From NCBI GenBank assembly GCA_024226105.1, contig JAAELZ010000325.1, positions 1-10,911 on the forward strand: a stretch of 10,911 nucleotides of DNA, given 5' to 3'. Positions 1 through 6,749 of the stretch are shown piece by piece; the first letter of the stretch is position 1; every line of letters begins with the position of its first letter. The notes below the pieces were generated by a model, which had not been told where the DNA came from, ran no database searches, and was given only the letters and a program-made list of their open reading frames with translations. This stretch comes from Pseudomonadota bacterium (GTDB lineage Bacteria; Pseudomonadota; Gammaproteobacteria; Arenicellales; Poriferihabitantaceae). Made by a program: the position numbers and the translations under genes.

Positions 1-464
1 CCTGCGCCCGCCTGCGCTGTTTGTTGCCGGACACTATGGCGCGCCGTCACGTGCCCTATCTCGTGGCCCAGCACGCCGGCGAGTTCCTGTTCGCTGTTGA
101 GGTAGGCCATAATACCGCGCGTGATGTACACATAACCTCCCGGCAGGGCAAACGCGTTTACCTCCGGTGAATCCAGTACGGTGAAGGTAAAGCTCAAATT
201 CGCACGGTGGCTTTGCGCCGCAAGTTTCTGACCAATGCGATTCACCATCGCCTGGACATCAGGGTTTTCATATTTAGTGTATTGCTTTAAAATTTGTATA
301 TGACTGGTTCTACCCAGTTCAATTTCCTGTGCTTCGGACATCAACACGATATCCTGCCCGCCCGTCACCGGGTTGGTCGCACATCCAGGCAACAGTGTTG
401 AGATCAGAATAACGCCTGACAACAGCGCAGCCCGGCCCGGGCATTTTATCTTTAGTATTTTCAT
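1..464 (-). CDS. M48-family metalloprotease lipoprotein (LoiP/BepA-like), C-terminus outside the window
   Basis: Partial gene; 154 codons are visible and the 3' end lies beyond the left edge. The start ATG at 464 is followed by a short basic N-terminus, a hydrophobic stretch and a lipobox LLPGC with the lipidated cysteine at residue 28, so the mature protein should be an envelope lipoprotein. Just after it comes NPVTG and an LMSEAQEIELG segment, as in gammaproteobacterial M48 lipoproteins. The zinc-protease motif HEIGH is at residues 134-138, followed by VTARHSVRQQ, typical of M48 (Peptidase_M48). The family degrades or chaperones misassembled outer-membrane proteins; that role here is inferred. 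It lies 11 bp downstream of the DUF2062 gene and is probably co-transcribed with it. The second zinc-ligand region would be outside the window, so catalytic completeness cannot be judged. No strong ribosome binding site is seen before the ATG. Confidence 0.93.
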   Translation of the reverse strand, partial: MKILKIKCPGRAALLSGVILISTLLPGCATNPVTGGQDIVLMSEAQEIELGRTSHIQILKQYTKYENPDVQAMVNRIGQKLAAQSHRANLSFTFTVLDSPEVNAFALPGGYVYITRGIMAYLNSEQELAGVLGHEIGHVTARHSVRQQTAQAGA

Positions 465-475
465 ATGTATAACAC

Positions 476-1027
476 TCAGCTTGAACCACCCACCTTAATT
501 TCCTGTTCACGTTTTGTGCGCAAATCTCGGCGCAGTTCCCATCGTTTAACCACATCCAATCTCCACAGCAACAACACCGTAAAATACGCCGCAACACCCA
601 TTGCCGCACCCACCAAAGAACAGCCCAGAAACAGGGCACTGTAATGATCCTGGATCCATTCCCGTGTTAATACCGGCACCGGAGCACCCGGTTCACCCAG
701 GATCAGAGCACCCAGCAAATACGGCGGCCCCCACAACAGCGCCCATGTAAAGGGGTTTGAAATCCAGATCAGTATAACGGATATGGGTAAATTCGCACGC
801 ACTATATACGCAAGAATCGCTGCAATGATCATTTCAAACGGAACCGGCAGATAGGCCGAAAAAACACCGACGGCAAACGCCTTCGCCACAGAAAATCGTG
901 TTACATGCCATAAGCACCGGCGATCGAATGCTTCGCCGAAATAACCAAGAACACGATGTTCCTTGATTTTTCGACTTTTTAAAATTTGTCGCTTAACACT
1001 CTGGCGCATGGAGGGTTCGGGAGACAT
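476..1027 (-). CDS. DUF2062 domain membrane protein
   Basis: A 183-residue integral membrane protein. The basic N-terminus (residues 7-25) is followed by hydrophobic segments at about 45-77, 83-110 and 131-156 and a charged, basic C-terminal tail (159-178). The signature of DUF2062 is visible: FSAYLPVPFEMIIAA (56-70), then an R-N-L-P element near 77-81 and WISNPFT at 88-94. The biochemical function of DUF2062 is not established; members sit in the inner membrane and often lie near envelope genes. It precedes the M48 lipoprotein gene by 11 bp, so the two are likely one transcription unit. The annotated ATG at 1027 has no clear Shine-Dalgarno; a second in-frame ATG (residue 7) is an equally plausible start, giving 177 residues. 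Confidence 0.85.
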   Translation of the reverse strand: MSPEPSMRQSVKRQILKSRKIKEHRVLGYFGEAFDRRCLWHVTRFSVAKAFAVGVFSAYLPVPFEMIIAAILAYIVRANLPISVILIWISNPFTWALLWGPPYLLGALILGEPGAPVPVLTREWIQDHYSALFLGCSLVGAAMGVAAYFTVLLLWRLDVVKRWELRRDLRTKREQEIKVGGSS

Positions 1028-1085
1028 CTGTATTCTACGTAATCTTTGGACTTATCTTACCCCAGATCACAACATAGAAATCATG

Positions 1086-1091
1086 ATTATA
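1086..1091 (-). promoter_or_regulatory. Candidate -10 element (TATAAT) for the DUF2062-M48 pair
   Basis: On the minus strand an exact TATAAT lies at 1091-1086, about 60 bp before the DUF2062 ATG, in the spacer that separates it from the divergent thioredoxin-like gene. No good -35 is found at 16-18 bp; the best TTGCCA lies 20 bp upstream. It is therefore a candidate only, possibly activator dependent. Confidence 0.35.
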
Positions 1092-1190
1092 GCGCGAACC
1101 CCTGACTCACCTGGCAAACGAATGAAGGTGCTTATCACCGACGTCTTACACTCGATTGCACGATTCTATATTCGGATCCGGGCTTACTAT

Positions 1191-1219
1191 TTGCAATTAA
1201 CACACAGTGCAGGTATAAC
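1191..1219 (+). promoter_or_regulatory. Candidate sigma70-type promoter for the thioredoxin-like gene
   Basis: TTGCAA at 1191-1196 and TATAAC at 1214-1219 are separated by 17 bp, matching 4/6 and 5/6 consensus positions. Transcription would start near 1226, giving a leader of about 46 nt before the ATG at 1272. Placement supports the short start of the thioredoxin-like gene and excludes the longer reading frame that opens at 963, since that would begin well upstream of this promoter. Confidence 0.45.
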
Positions 1220-1271
1220 CCTGCAAACTCGATTTTCATATCGTAAAGCACGACACTACGCCACACAATCC

Positions 1272-1751
1272 ATGAAAAAGACCTTTCTAATACTACTGCT
1301 CGCTTTGTTCAGCCTGTCCAGCCCGGCCATTGCTGAGCCCATTGAAATGGCTCAGGATCTGGCGCTGGATGCAACCGTTTCCCTTGCGCAAGACAAACCC
1401 ATCGTCTTTTTCATCACGGCTGACCACTGCCCGTATTGCGAAAAACTGCGACAGGAATATTTCAAATTCTCGCCAGGTGATGAACGATTTATACTACGTG
1501 AACTGGAACTGGACAACCACCATTCTGTGGTGGGATTTGACGGCAAAACGATTAACCATCAATTGCTGGCTGATCGCTATGATATCTCGCTTACCCCAAC
1601 CGTCGCGTTCGTAGGCCCGGACGGAGAACAACTCACCGAAGCCATTGTCGGCGTACTCACCATGGATTTTTATAATTACTACTTCGAAAAAGCACTGGGT
1701 GAATCAATCTCCCGACTCAAAGACCAAACTCCGGAAATCGTTCAAAACTAG
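1272..1751 (+). CDS. Exported thioredoxin-fold protein (SoxW/thioredoxin_2-like)
   Basis: A 159-residue protein starting at ATG 1272. The reading frame is open back to 963, but residues before 1272 look like non-coding translation, while MKKTFLILLLALFSLSSPAIA is a textbook Sec signal peptide with probable cleavage after AIA at residue 21. The mature part has the redox motif CPYC at residues 53-56 (context ITADHCPYCEKL) and the thioredoxin cis-proline in LTPT at residue 109, so it should be a periplasmic thiol-disulfide oxidoreductase. The length and the long acidic segment between the motifs resemble SoxW-like or thioredoxin-like_2 proteins rather than DsbA or DsbC. The partner protein is unknown; the neighbours do not define a pathway. 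It is divergent from DUF2062-M48 and converges on the LytTR regulator with a 51-bp gap. No strong ribosome binding site precedes the ATG. Confidence 0.88.
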   Translation: MKKTFLILLLALFSLSSPAIAEPIEMAQDLALDATVSLAQDKPIVFFITADHCPYCEKLRQEYFKFSPGDERFILRELELDNHHSVVGFDGKTINHQLLADRYDISLTPTVAFVGPDGEQLTEAIVGVLTMDFYNYYFEKALGESISRLKDQTPEIVQN

Positions 1752-1802
1752 ATTACTCTAAGCGAACGATAACGCCGCTGAGAGGAAAAGGAGGCGTGAC
1801 AG

Positions 1803-2531
1803 CTAACTCTTGTTACGCAACCACTTACGTACGTGTGTAGTCTGACGACGACTGACTTCGAGAATATCGTCAACTGATTTAAAATGGACCACCCATTTGC
1901 CAATAGCTTCGTCTTTGGTCAGGCCATCAATATGCGCCTTGGAAACCAGCGCATTGCGATGAATGCGAATAAATTTATCACTGAGTTCATCTTCAAGCGA
2001 GTTCAGAACTTCTGATATCACGTGCTCGCCATCTATTGTGCGCAGGCGCACAAGCTTGCTATCAGCCCGGAAATAAATTACATCATCAAGTGGAACCAGG
2101 CGAATTTTTCCTTTTTCAGTTAAAGCGAAGTTTTGTCGCGGCTCGTCAACCGGAAGCCTGGCACGCTTGGCCGGTGTCATCGGCTTTAATTTGCTCAATG
2201 CCGTTTTCAGGCGATCACGTCGAATAGGCTTAAGCAGATAATCAATGGCATTTGCGTCAAATGCTTCGAGCGCAAACTCGTTGTAAGCGGTAGTGAAAAC
2301 AACTGCCGGCGGGTTTTCGAATGCGGTAAGGTGCTGGGCCACTTCCATTCCGGACATGCCCGGCATACGAATATCCAGGAATACCAGTTCCGGCTCGTAA
2401 TCATTGCATTTATTGAGTGCATCCTGCCCGTTATCAGATTCGATAATATTAAATTCACCATTCACATCAGACAATATGGCCTTTAATCGAGTGCGTGCCA
2501 GTGACTCATCATCAACTATTAGACATTTCAT
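1803..2531 (-). CDS. AlgR-like LytTR response regulator
   Basis: A 242-residue two-domain transcription regulator. The N-terminal receiver domain (about 1-118) has the acidic pair D7-D8, the phospho-acceptor D53 in FLDIRMPGMSG, a threonine at 80-81 and the lysine K101 in LLKPI, so it looks competent for phosphorylation. After a linker (about 119-138) the LytTR DNA-binding domain runs to the end, with ADSKLVRL, the ISEVLNSLEDEL segment and FIRIHRNALV, all family hallmarks. LytTR regulators such as AlgR bind direct-repeat sites and control envelope, biofilm or motility genes; the targets here are unknown. No sensor kinase gene adjoins it. It lies downstream of metA on the same strand but with a 123-bp gap and its own promoter, so it is probably independently expressed. 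The ATG at 2531 is preceded closely by TAAGGT and further up by GGGGAA, a weak ribosome binding site. Confidence 0.93.
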   Translation of the reverse strand: MKCLIVDDESLARTRLKAILSDVNGEFNIIESDNGQDALNKCNDYEPELVFLDIRMPGMSGMEVAQHLTAFENPPAVVFTTAYNEFALEAFDANAIDYLLKPIRRDRLKTALSKLKPMTPAKRARLPVDEPRQNFALTEKGKIRLVPLDDVIYFRADSKLVRLRTIDGEHVISEVLNSLEDELSDKFIRIHRNALVSKAHIDGLTKDEAIGKWVVHFKSVDDILEVSRRQTTHVRKWLRNKS

Positions 2532-2562
2532 ACCTTACTATTCCCCGCTTGGTCGGCCTACA

Positions 2563-2591
2563 ACTATAAACCCACATCGACTAGAGATCAA
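2563..2591 (-). promoter_or_regulatory. Candidate sigma70-type promoter of the LytTR regulator gene
   Basis: On the minus strand TTGATC (2591-2586) and TATAGT (2568-2563) are separated by exactly 17 bp, matching 4/6 and 5/6 consensus positions. The predicted transcription start is near 2556, leaving a leader of about 25 nt before the ATG at 2531. It is the best promoter-like pair in the window and lies in the 123-bp gap after metA, supporting separate transcription of the regulator. Confidence 0.55.
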
Positions 2592-2654
2592 TGCCAGGTT
2601 GGGTGTCTGCCCGATTTTGCTTGTTATTCTCAGGGTTCGTTCAGGTTCGCGGAA

Positions 2655-3716
2655 TCATCCCAAAGGGCTTTCAGGATCCACTCCATCCATAAAAGCCTTG
2701 TGTCGGTCAGCTGAAGTAAGCTGGTACACCAGGCCCAGCCAGTTATTAACCACCGCTTTGCCGGTATCACCCCAGGTATCATCCAGCAACGGAATCACTT
2801 CCTGCTCAGGAAAATTCGCCATGCCGATTTTTCCGCCGTCGTCTGAGAGCACTGCATCGCGAAAATGATTCAGGATCAGGGTTGCTTCACGGCTGAAATA
2901 GTGCTCCGGAAATAGCGGGTAATTTTTCCGGTGGCCTGTCACAAACCGGCTCACTTCCCGTTTGTATTCCTTAAACAGACTGATCGCATCGTACTCGGGG
3001 TGGCCCTGGAAAAAAATGAAACGAAACCCGTCCTCGCTGGTCGCAAGATGAAAATCTGCTTCCTCACTGGACACCAGCACGCGTAAACTAGCATCTCGAA
3101 ACTGGCGCGAATTGGTTTCATAAACGTGCGAATGAGGCGCATCGAACCGGGTATTAATGTTGGCCACCAGCGGATGATCGAAATCAACAATCCGGTGGGA
3201 ATATACCCCCCAGCGCTTTTGTTCAAGCCGATAGCGCTTGATTCCCCAGTAATGCTGAACAATCGCGTGTGTCGCCAGGCACGAGCACATCACCGAACTC
3301 ACGCTTCGCTTCGCCCATTCAACAATCTCGATCATGGGATTCCAGAAAGGCTCGTCTTCCAGCTTTTCCTGCACGGGATTGGCCCCGGTAATGATCAACG
3401 CATCCAGGCCGACACGTTTTATCCGCTCAAAGGTTTCATAGTAGGCTTCAATATGCGCCCTGGCTTTTTCGCTACGCTCAAATTCCGGCACACTAAATAA
3501 GTGAATCTTAAATTGTGCAATGCGATTGCACCCACCGACCATACGCATGAACTGGCGCTCGGTCGCCTCCAGTGCAGCGTCCGGCATCAGGTTCAAAATG
3601 CCAATGTGTAACTCGCGTATATCCTGCTGCTCGGCACGTCCCGGAGCCAGGACTTCAACGCCTTCAGCACGCAATCGCTCGAAGGTCGGCAGTTTTGAAT
3701 GGGCTATCAGGGTCAT
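2655..3716 (-). CDS. metA: Homoserine O-acyltransferase (MetA/HTS family)
   Basis: A 353-residue enzyme of the HTS family (glutamine-amidotransferase-like fold), which acylates L-homoserine in the first committed step of methionine synthesis. The nucleophile is C146 in SCLATHA, matching E. coli C142 in VCWAVQA, and the catalytic H239 and E241 lie in GHPEYD. Other family segments are LHIGILNLMPD near the N-terminus, HSHVYETN in the middle and a NNWLGLVYQLT C-terminal helix. A gap-free hand alignment from C146 back to TGA places V115 at the position of E. coli G111, which is Glu in acetyl-CoA-using MetA of Bacillus. Val fits neither, so succinyl versus acetyl specificity cannot be assigned. The protein is longer than E. 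coli MetA (309 residues). It follows the P-loop ATPase gene by 16 bp and is probably in one transcript with it. No MetJ box or SAM riboswitch was recognised. Confidence 0.95.
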   Translation of the reverse strand: MTLIAHSKLPTFERLRAEGVEVLAPGRAEQQDIRELHIGILNLMPDAALEATERQFMRMVGGCNRIAQFKIHLFSVPEFERSEKARAHIEAYYETFERIKRVGLDALIITGANPVQEKLEDEPFWNPMIEIVEWAKRSVSSVMCSCLATHAIVQHYWGIKRYRLEQKRWGVYSHRIVDFDHPLVANINTRFDAPHSHVYETNSRQFRDASLRVLVSSEEADFHLATSEDGFRFIFFQGHPEYDAISLFKEYKREVSRFVTGHRKNYPLFPEHYFSREATLILNHFRDAVLSDDGGKIGMANFPEQEVIPLLDDTWGDTGKAVVNNWLGLVYQLTSADRHKAFMDGVDPESPLG

Positions 3717-3732
3717 TTACGCTGCTTCAGAA

Positions 3733-4566
3733 TCAGAGGGCTTCCGCGATGAGCTGAAGAACATCCCGCTCTGAATTGAGTAACATCACCCGATTAGCAT
3801 CGATAGTATAGCCATGCTTATCCGCAATCCGCTCGTATAAGGGGCGCCGATATTCGATCAGGCGGGGGAACACCCATTGCACAAATTCATCGGGATTCAT
3901 CTGCTCTGTACTATTCAAGCCATGAATATCCAGAAACGCCAGGATCTGTTCATCCAGAAAATCTTCGTTATAGTACATGGGTTTGGGGTCTGAAACAGCC
4001 CGCTCAATCATCAAGTTTTCCAGCGCAGTATCCGGTTTCAGATAAAGAATGAGGGATTGCTCCGCCAGAGCATCCCAGGTTTCATCATCCGAAAGCTCAC
4101 ACACGCTGCCCCCCGCATCATTCACAAAATGCGGATAGTCATAAATTTCGCGCCCCTTGCGAATAAACTCACGCACATCCGTCATTGCATTGACTTCCGC
4201 CTCACGGTGCAGGCGCTGGCGCCGCTTGAATTCTTCAAGGCTCAAACCTCCGAGCCCGGGATCTCCAATTTTGCCCAGAAAGGTCGAAATCGGTTTCAAA
4301 TGGTGGACCGTTATATTGCTACAGATATAGATGGAATCACTGAGAATCAGGTCACGCAAAAAGGGTTGCTCCATTGCCTGACACTTAATATTGTCAAGTA
4401 TGGGTTCTTCCAGGTATTTAGTGCCGATGCGAAAATCACCTGAATAATGAAACCATTGATTCTGCGGCAACTGGCTGGATAAGGTTGTTTTTCCCACGCC
4501 CGACATGCCGAGCAAAGTGATGACCTTGTTCGGTGAATCAAGAAATTTTTGACGACTCAGTTTCAT
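3733..4566 (-). CDS. Uncharacterised P-loop ATPase/kinase-like protein encoded upstream of metA
   Basis: A 277-residue soluble protein with no membrane segment or signal peptide. A Walker A motif GMSGVGKTT lies at residues 20-28, directly after a short N-terminal lead, as in small-molecule kinases and adenylate-kinase-like proteins. Further distinctive segments are HYSGDFRIGTKYL (near 40-52), the glycine-rich DPGLGGLSLEEFKRRQ (near 103-118), PHFVNDAGGS, and a C-terminal EFVQWVFPRLIEYRRP block. A canonical Walker B is not obvious. I recognise it only as an ATPase of unknown function; a nucleotide-dependent kinase or regulatory role in methionine metabolism is conjecture from its 16-bp spacing to metA. 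The ATG at 4566 lacks a Shine-Dalgarno; a minus-strand TATACT at 4580-4575 would place a transcript start almost at the ATG, allowing a leaderless mRNA, although no -35 supports it. Confidence 0.82.
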   Translation of the reverse strand: MKLSRQKFLDSPNKVITLLGMSGVGKTTLSSQLPQNQWFHYSGDFRIGTKYLEEPILDNIKCQAMEQPFLRDLILSDSIYICSNITVHHLKPISTFLGKIGDPGLGGLSLEEFKRRQRLHREAEVNAMTDVREFIRKGREIYDYPHFVNDAGGSVCELSDDETWDALAEQSLILYLKPDTALENLMIERAVSDPKPMYYNEDFLDEQILAFLDIHGLNSTEQMNPDEFVQWVFPRLIEYRRPLYERIADKHGYTIDANRVMLLNSERDVLQLIAEAL

Positions 4567-4662
4567 AACGTGGAAGTATATTCAGTTTTTGCAATTCAAA
4601 CACGAATAATTGAGACCTTGCACGGCAACCCACTAAGCTCGCCGCCACAAGCAAAAAACCTC

Positions 4663-5460
4663 TCAACGAAAAATGAGCAAAATAACCGTTCCCAGCCCAA
4701 GCAAATACAACGCAAATGGCAGCATGCTAAAGCGCCGGATAAACCCCAGAAACCAGTGTATGCAGGCGTAGGCCACCAGGGCGGAAACTGTCACACCGAG
4801 TAACATGATGCTCCAGTCTATCGCCTCCTCGCTTTGCAGCAATTCGACCACTTTTAAACCACCCGCCAGGATAATCACCGGGATTGCCATCAAAAAGGAA
4901 AATCGGGCCGCAGCATCCCGATTTAGACCCATCAGCAAGGCCGCGGCGATCGTCATGCCTGAGCGTGAAATCCCCGGCATCAGGCTAATCGCCTGTGCAC
5001 AGCCAATAACAAGAATATCCCGCCGATTGAGCATGCCAAGATCCCTGGCCTGTTTGTTATGTTGATCCACCCACCAGAGCACACCGGCGAAAAGTATCAT
5101 CATCATCGCGATATAGAGTGGGTCACGCAGTATCGACTCCACCCAGTCGCCCCAGAAAAAACCCACCAGGCCCACAGGAATTGTAGCGAAGGCGATTTGC
5201 CAGCCAATTCGGCTGTGCTCGGTTTGCGCACCACCAAATAGACTGGCAAGCGTATCACGAAGAATAAGCTGTACTTCCTGACGGAAATAAACCAATACCG
5301 CAATCAAAGTTCCCAGGTGCACCATAACATCAAATGCAAGCCCCTGATCCTCCCAGCCCAATAGTTTTGGAAGCAGAATGAGGTGACCGGAGCTCGATAC
5401 CGGCAGAAATTCAGTTATGCCCTGTACAAACGCAAGGACAATAGCTTGAAACTTATCCAA
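4663..5460 (-). CDS. uppP: Undecaprenyl-diphosphatase UppP (BacA)
   Basis: A 265-residue polytopic inner-membrane enzyme that dephosphorylates undecaprenyl diphosphate, recycling the lipid carrier of peptidoglycan and other envelope polymers; its overexpression gives bacitracin resistance in E. coli. Both family signatures are present: QGITEFLPVSSSGHL (13-27) with catalytic E17 and H26, and PGISRSG (162-168) with R166. About seven or eight hydrophobic segments follow, and length is normal for the family. The start codon is TTG at 5460: an in-frame TGA sits shortly upstream, and the resulting N-terminus MDKFQAIVLA matches where UppP proteins usually begin. The gene lies 9 bp after the midA-like gene and is very likely co-transcribed. 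The TTG start and weak GAGAA ribosome binding site suggest modest translation, perhaps coupled to the preceding gene. Confidence 0.97.
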   Translation of the reverse strand: MDKFQAIVLAFVQGITEFLPVSSSGHLILLPKLLGWEDQGLAFDVMVHLGTLIAVLVYFRQEVQLILRDTLASLFGGAQTEHSRIGWQIAFATIPVGLVGFFWGDWVESILRDPLYIAMMMILFAGVLWWVDQHNKQARDLGMLNRRDILVIGCAQAISLMPGISRSGMTIAAALLMGLNRDAAARFSFLMAIPVIILAGGLKVVELLQSEEAIDWSIMLLGVTVSALVAYACIHWFLGFIRRFSMLPFALYLLGLGTVILLIFR

Positions 5461-5469
5461 AATGGATTC

Positions 5470-6639
5470 TCATAATCGGTTTAGATGGTTTTGTTGTTCA
5501 AATCCGCACAGGGGCTGGGTGAAGTTCTTCGTCAGTGCCAAAACCTTGAACAGCTCACCCATCTCGTGGGGCATCGTCAATTTTTTGGCCTGCTGCGCGA
5601 GTTCAAGCTGGGCTTTTGTGGAGCCATCAAGCGCCATTCTATCAAGCAGGCCCGTTGACAGCAAAAAAGCACCCTGCGTGGCATACCCCGCCAGATCGAA
5701 TCCCGCTCGCCGGGCAGCCAGAGCAACGGCGGTAAAATCCACGTGCGCGGTAATATCCTGAAAGCCGGGTTCAAAAAAAGGATCCGGATGCACACGGTGC
5801 TGATAATGACACATTAGCGTACCCTGATCACGATCAGGATGGTAATACTCTGCCTGACGAAATCCATAATCAATAAGGAGTACCGCACCCTGTTCAAGCA
5901 CTTCGCTCAAACTTTCAATCCACGCCGGGGCCTGAAACGCGATTTCAGAACGATATGAATTGCCATCCAGAACCAGATTCAGGGCCTGAACCGCTGAATT
6001 TAACTCCGCGCCAGCCTCTCCGGGCAACCAGCGAAATGGCGTCTGTTCATCATTCGCCTCCGCATAGCCCACGCCCATCTCCATTACCTTACCGGATGCA
6101 TCCTGCTCAAACACCTTGACGGGCATGGCATCCAGTACTTCGTTGGCGACCACCACACCGCACAAATTCACAGGCAGGGTATCCAGCCACCTGACACGAG
6201 AAAAATGTTCAGCCGCACGCGATTTGATCGTTTCCTTCTGGCGCACGCGTAATTCTCCACTGAGCTCCAGAATCAGGTATTGCTCGGGCAAAACACCGAG
6301 TGTGTCCAGCTCATTTAGCAAACCGGCCGCCAGAGCACCGCTACCCGCACCAAACTCCAGCACCACCCCGCCTTGCAGGCTTTCCAGTATTTGAGCTGTC
6401 TGAGCCGCGAGGCATCCCGCAAACAGATCTCCCATTTCAGGCGCTGTAATAAAATCCCCCGCTGCGCCAAATTTGGCCAGGCTGCCCGAATAGTATCCCA
6501 GGCCCGGGGTATACAAAGCCATCTGCATATACTCATCAAAAGCTATGAAACCATTTTTTTGCTGAATGGCTTCACGAATCAGGCCGTGCAATTCCCGCTT
6601 GTGTCGCTTTTGTTCAGCTGGTACTTGTGTGAGCGTCAT
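5470..6639 (-). CDS. MidA/NDUFAF7-type SAM-dependent methyltransferase (DUF185)
   Basis: A 389-residue protein of the Methyltransf_28 (DUF185, COG1565) family. After a helical N-terminus it has FIAFDEYMQMALYTPGLGYY (31-50) and GDFITAPEMGDLF (61-73), the family fingerprint, followed by the SAM-binding loop LEFGAGSG (94-101) and ANEVLDAMPV in the central part. The eukaryotic homologue NDUFAF7/MidA dimethylates an arginine of the complex I subunit NDUFS2; the bacterial substrate is generally not known, so the target here is not assigned. The length is typical and all motifs seen are intact. It is first in a probable two-gene transcript with uppP (9-bp gap) and divergent from the pteridine reductase gene. 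The ATG at 6639 has no good Shine-Dalgarno, but the reading frame offers no clearly better start. Confidence 0.92.
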   Translation of the reverse strand: MTLTQVPAEQKRHKRELHGLIREAIQQKNGFIAFDEYMQMALYTPGLGYYSGSLAKFGAAGDFITAPEMGDLFAGCLAAQTAQILESLQGGVVLEFGAGSGALAAGLLNELDTLGVLPEQYLILELSGELRVRQKETIKSRAAEHFSRVRWLDTLPVNLCGVVVANEVLDAMPVKVFEQDASGKVMEMGVGYAEANDEQTPFRWLPGEAGAELNSAVQALNLVLDGNSYRSEIAFQAPAWIESLSEVLEQGAVLLIDYGFRQAEYYHPDRDQGTLMCHYQHRVHPDPFFEPGFQDITAHVDFTAVALAARRAGFDLAGYATQGAFLLSTGLLDRMALDGSTKAQLELAQQAKKLTMPHEMGELFKVLALTKNFTQPLCGFEQQNHLNRL

Positions 6640-6650
6640 GAATAGTGATA

Positions 6651-6665
6651 ATCAATTGATCAATT
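6651..6665. repeat. Overlapping AT-rich palindromes in the midA / pteridine reductase divergent spacer
   Basis: ATCAATTGAT (6651-6660) and AATTGATCAATT (6654-6665) are each perfect palindromes and overlap by 7 bp. They lie 12 bp upstream of the midA-like ATG, between two divergent genes, where an operator for a dimeric regulator could sit. No known operator was recognised, and short AT-rich palindromes arise by chance. Confidence 0.35.
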
Positions 6666-6749
6666 AAAACAGGTCGCAGCGAAATCCTCAGCCTGGTATT
6701 CAACCTGCTGATGGCCACCTGGTTACCGCGCTGCAATATTGCAAAAACT

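Noticed and set aside
963..1271. Longer N-terminus for the thioredoxin-like gene (frame open from 963)
   Set aside because: The extra 103 residues overlap the start of the divergent DUF2062 gene, show no protein-like pattern and place the signal peptide in the interior; a promoter candidate lies inside this stretch.
1752..1802. Possible bidirectional terminator between the convergent thioredoxin-like and LytTR genes (ACGCC at 1772-1776, GGCGT at 1793-1797)
   Set aside because: Only a 5-bp stem with a 16-nt loop and no T run on either side.
4567..4662. Riboswitch or MetJ operator upstream of the ATPase-metA unit
   Set aside because: The 96-bp spacer shows no SAM-riboswitch-like paired core and no AGACGTCT-type boxes.
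4663..4690. Terminator after uppP (T-rich run on the minus strand)
   Set aside because: Only a 4-bp CTCA/TGAG stem precedes the T run, so it is too weak to support.
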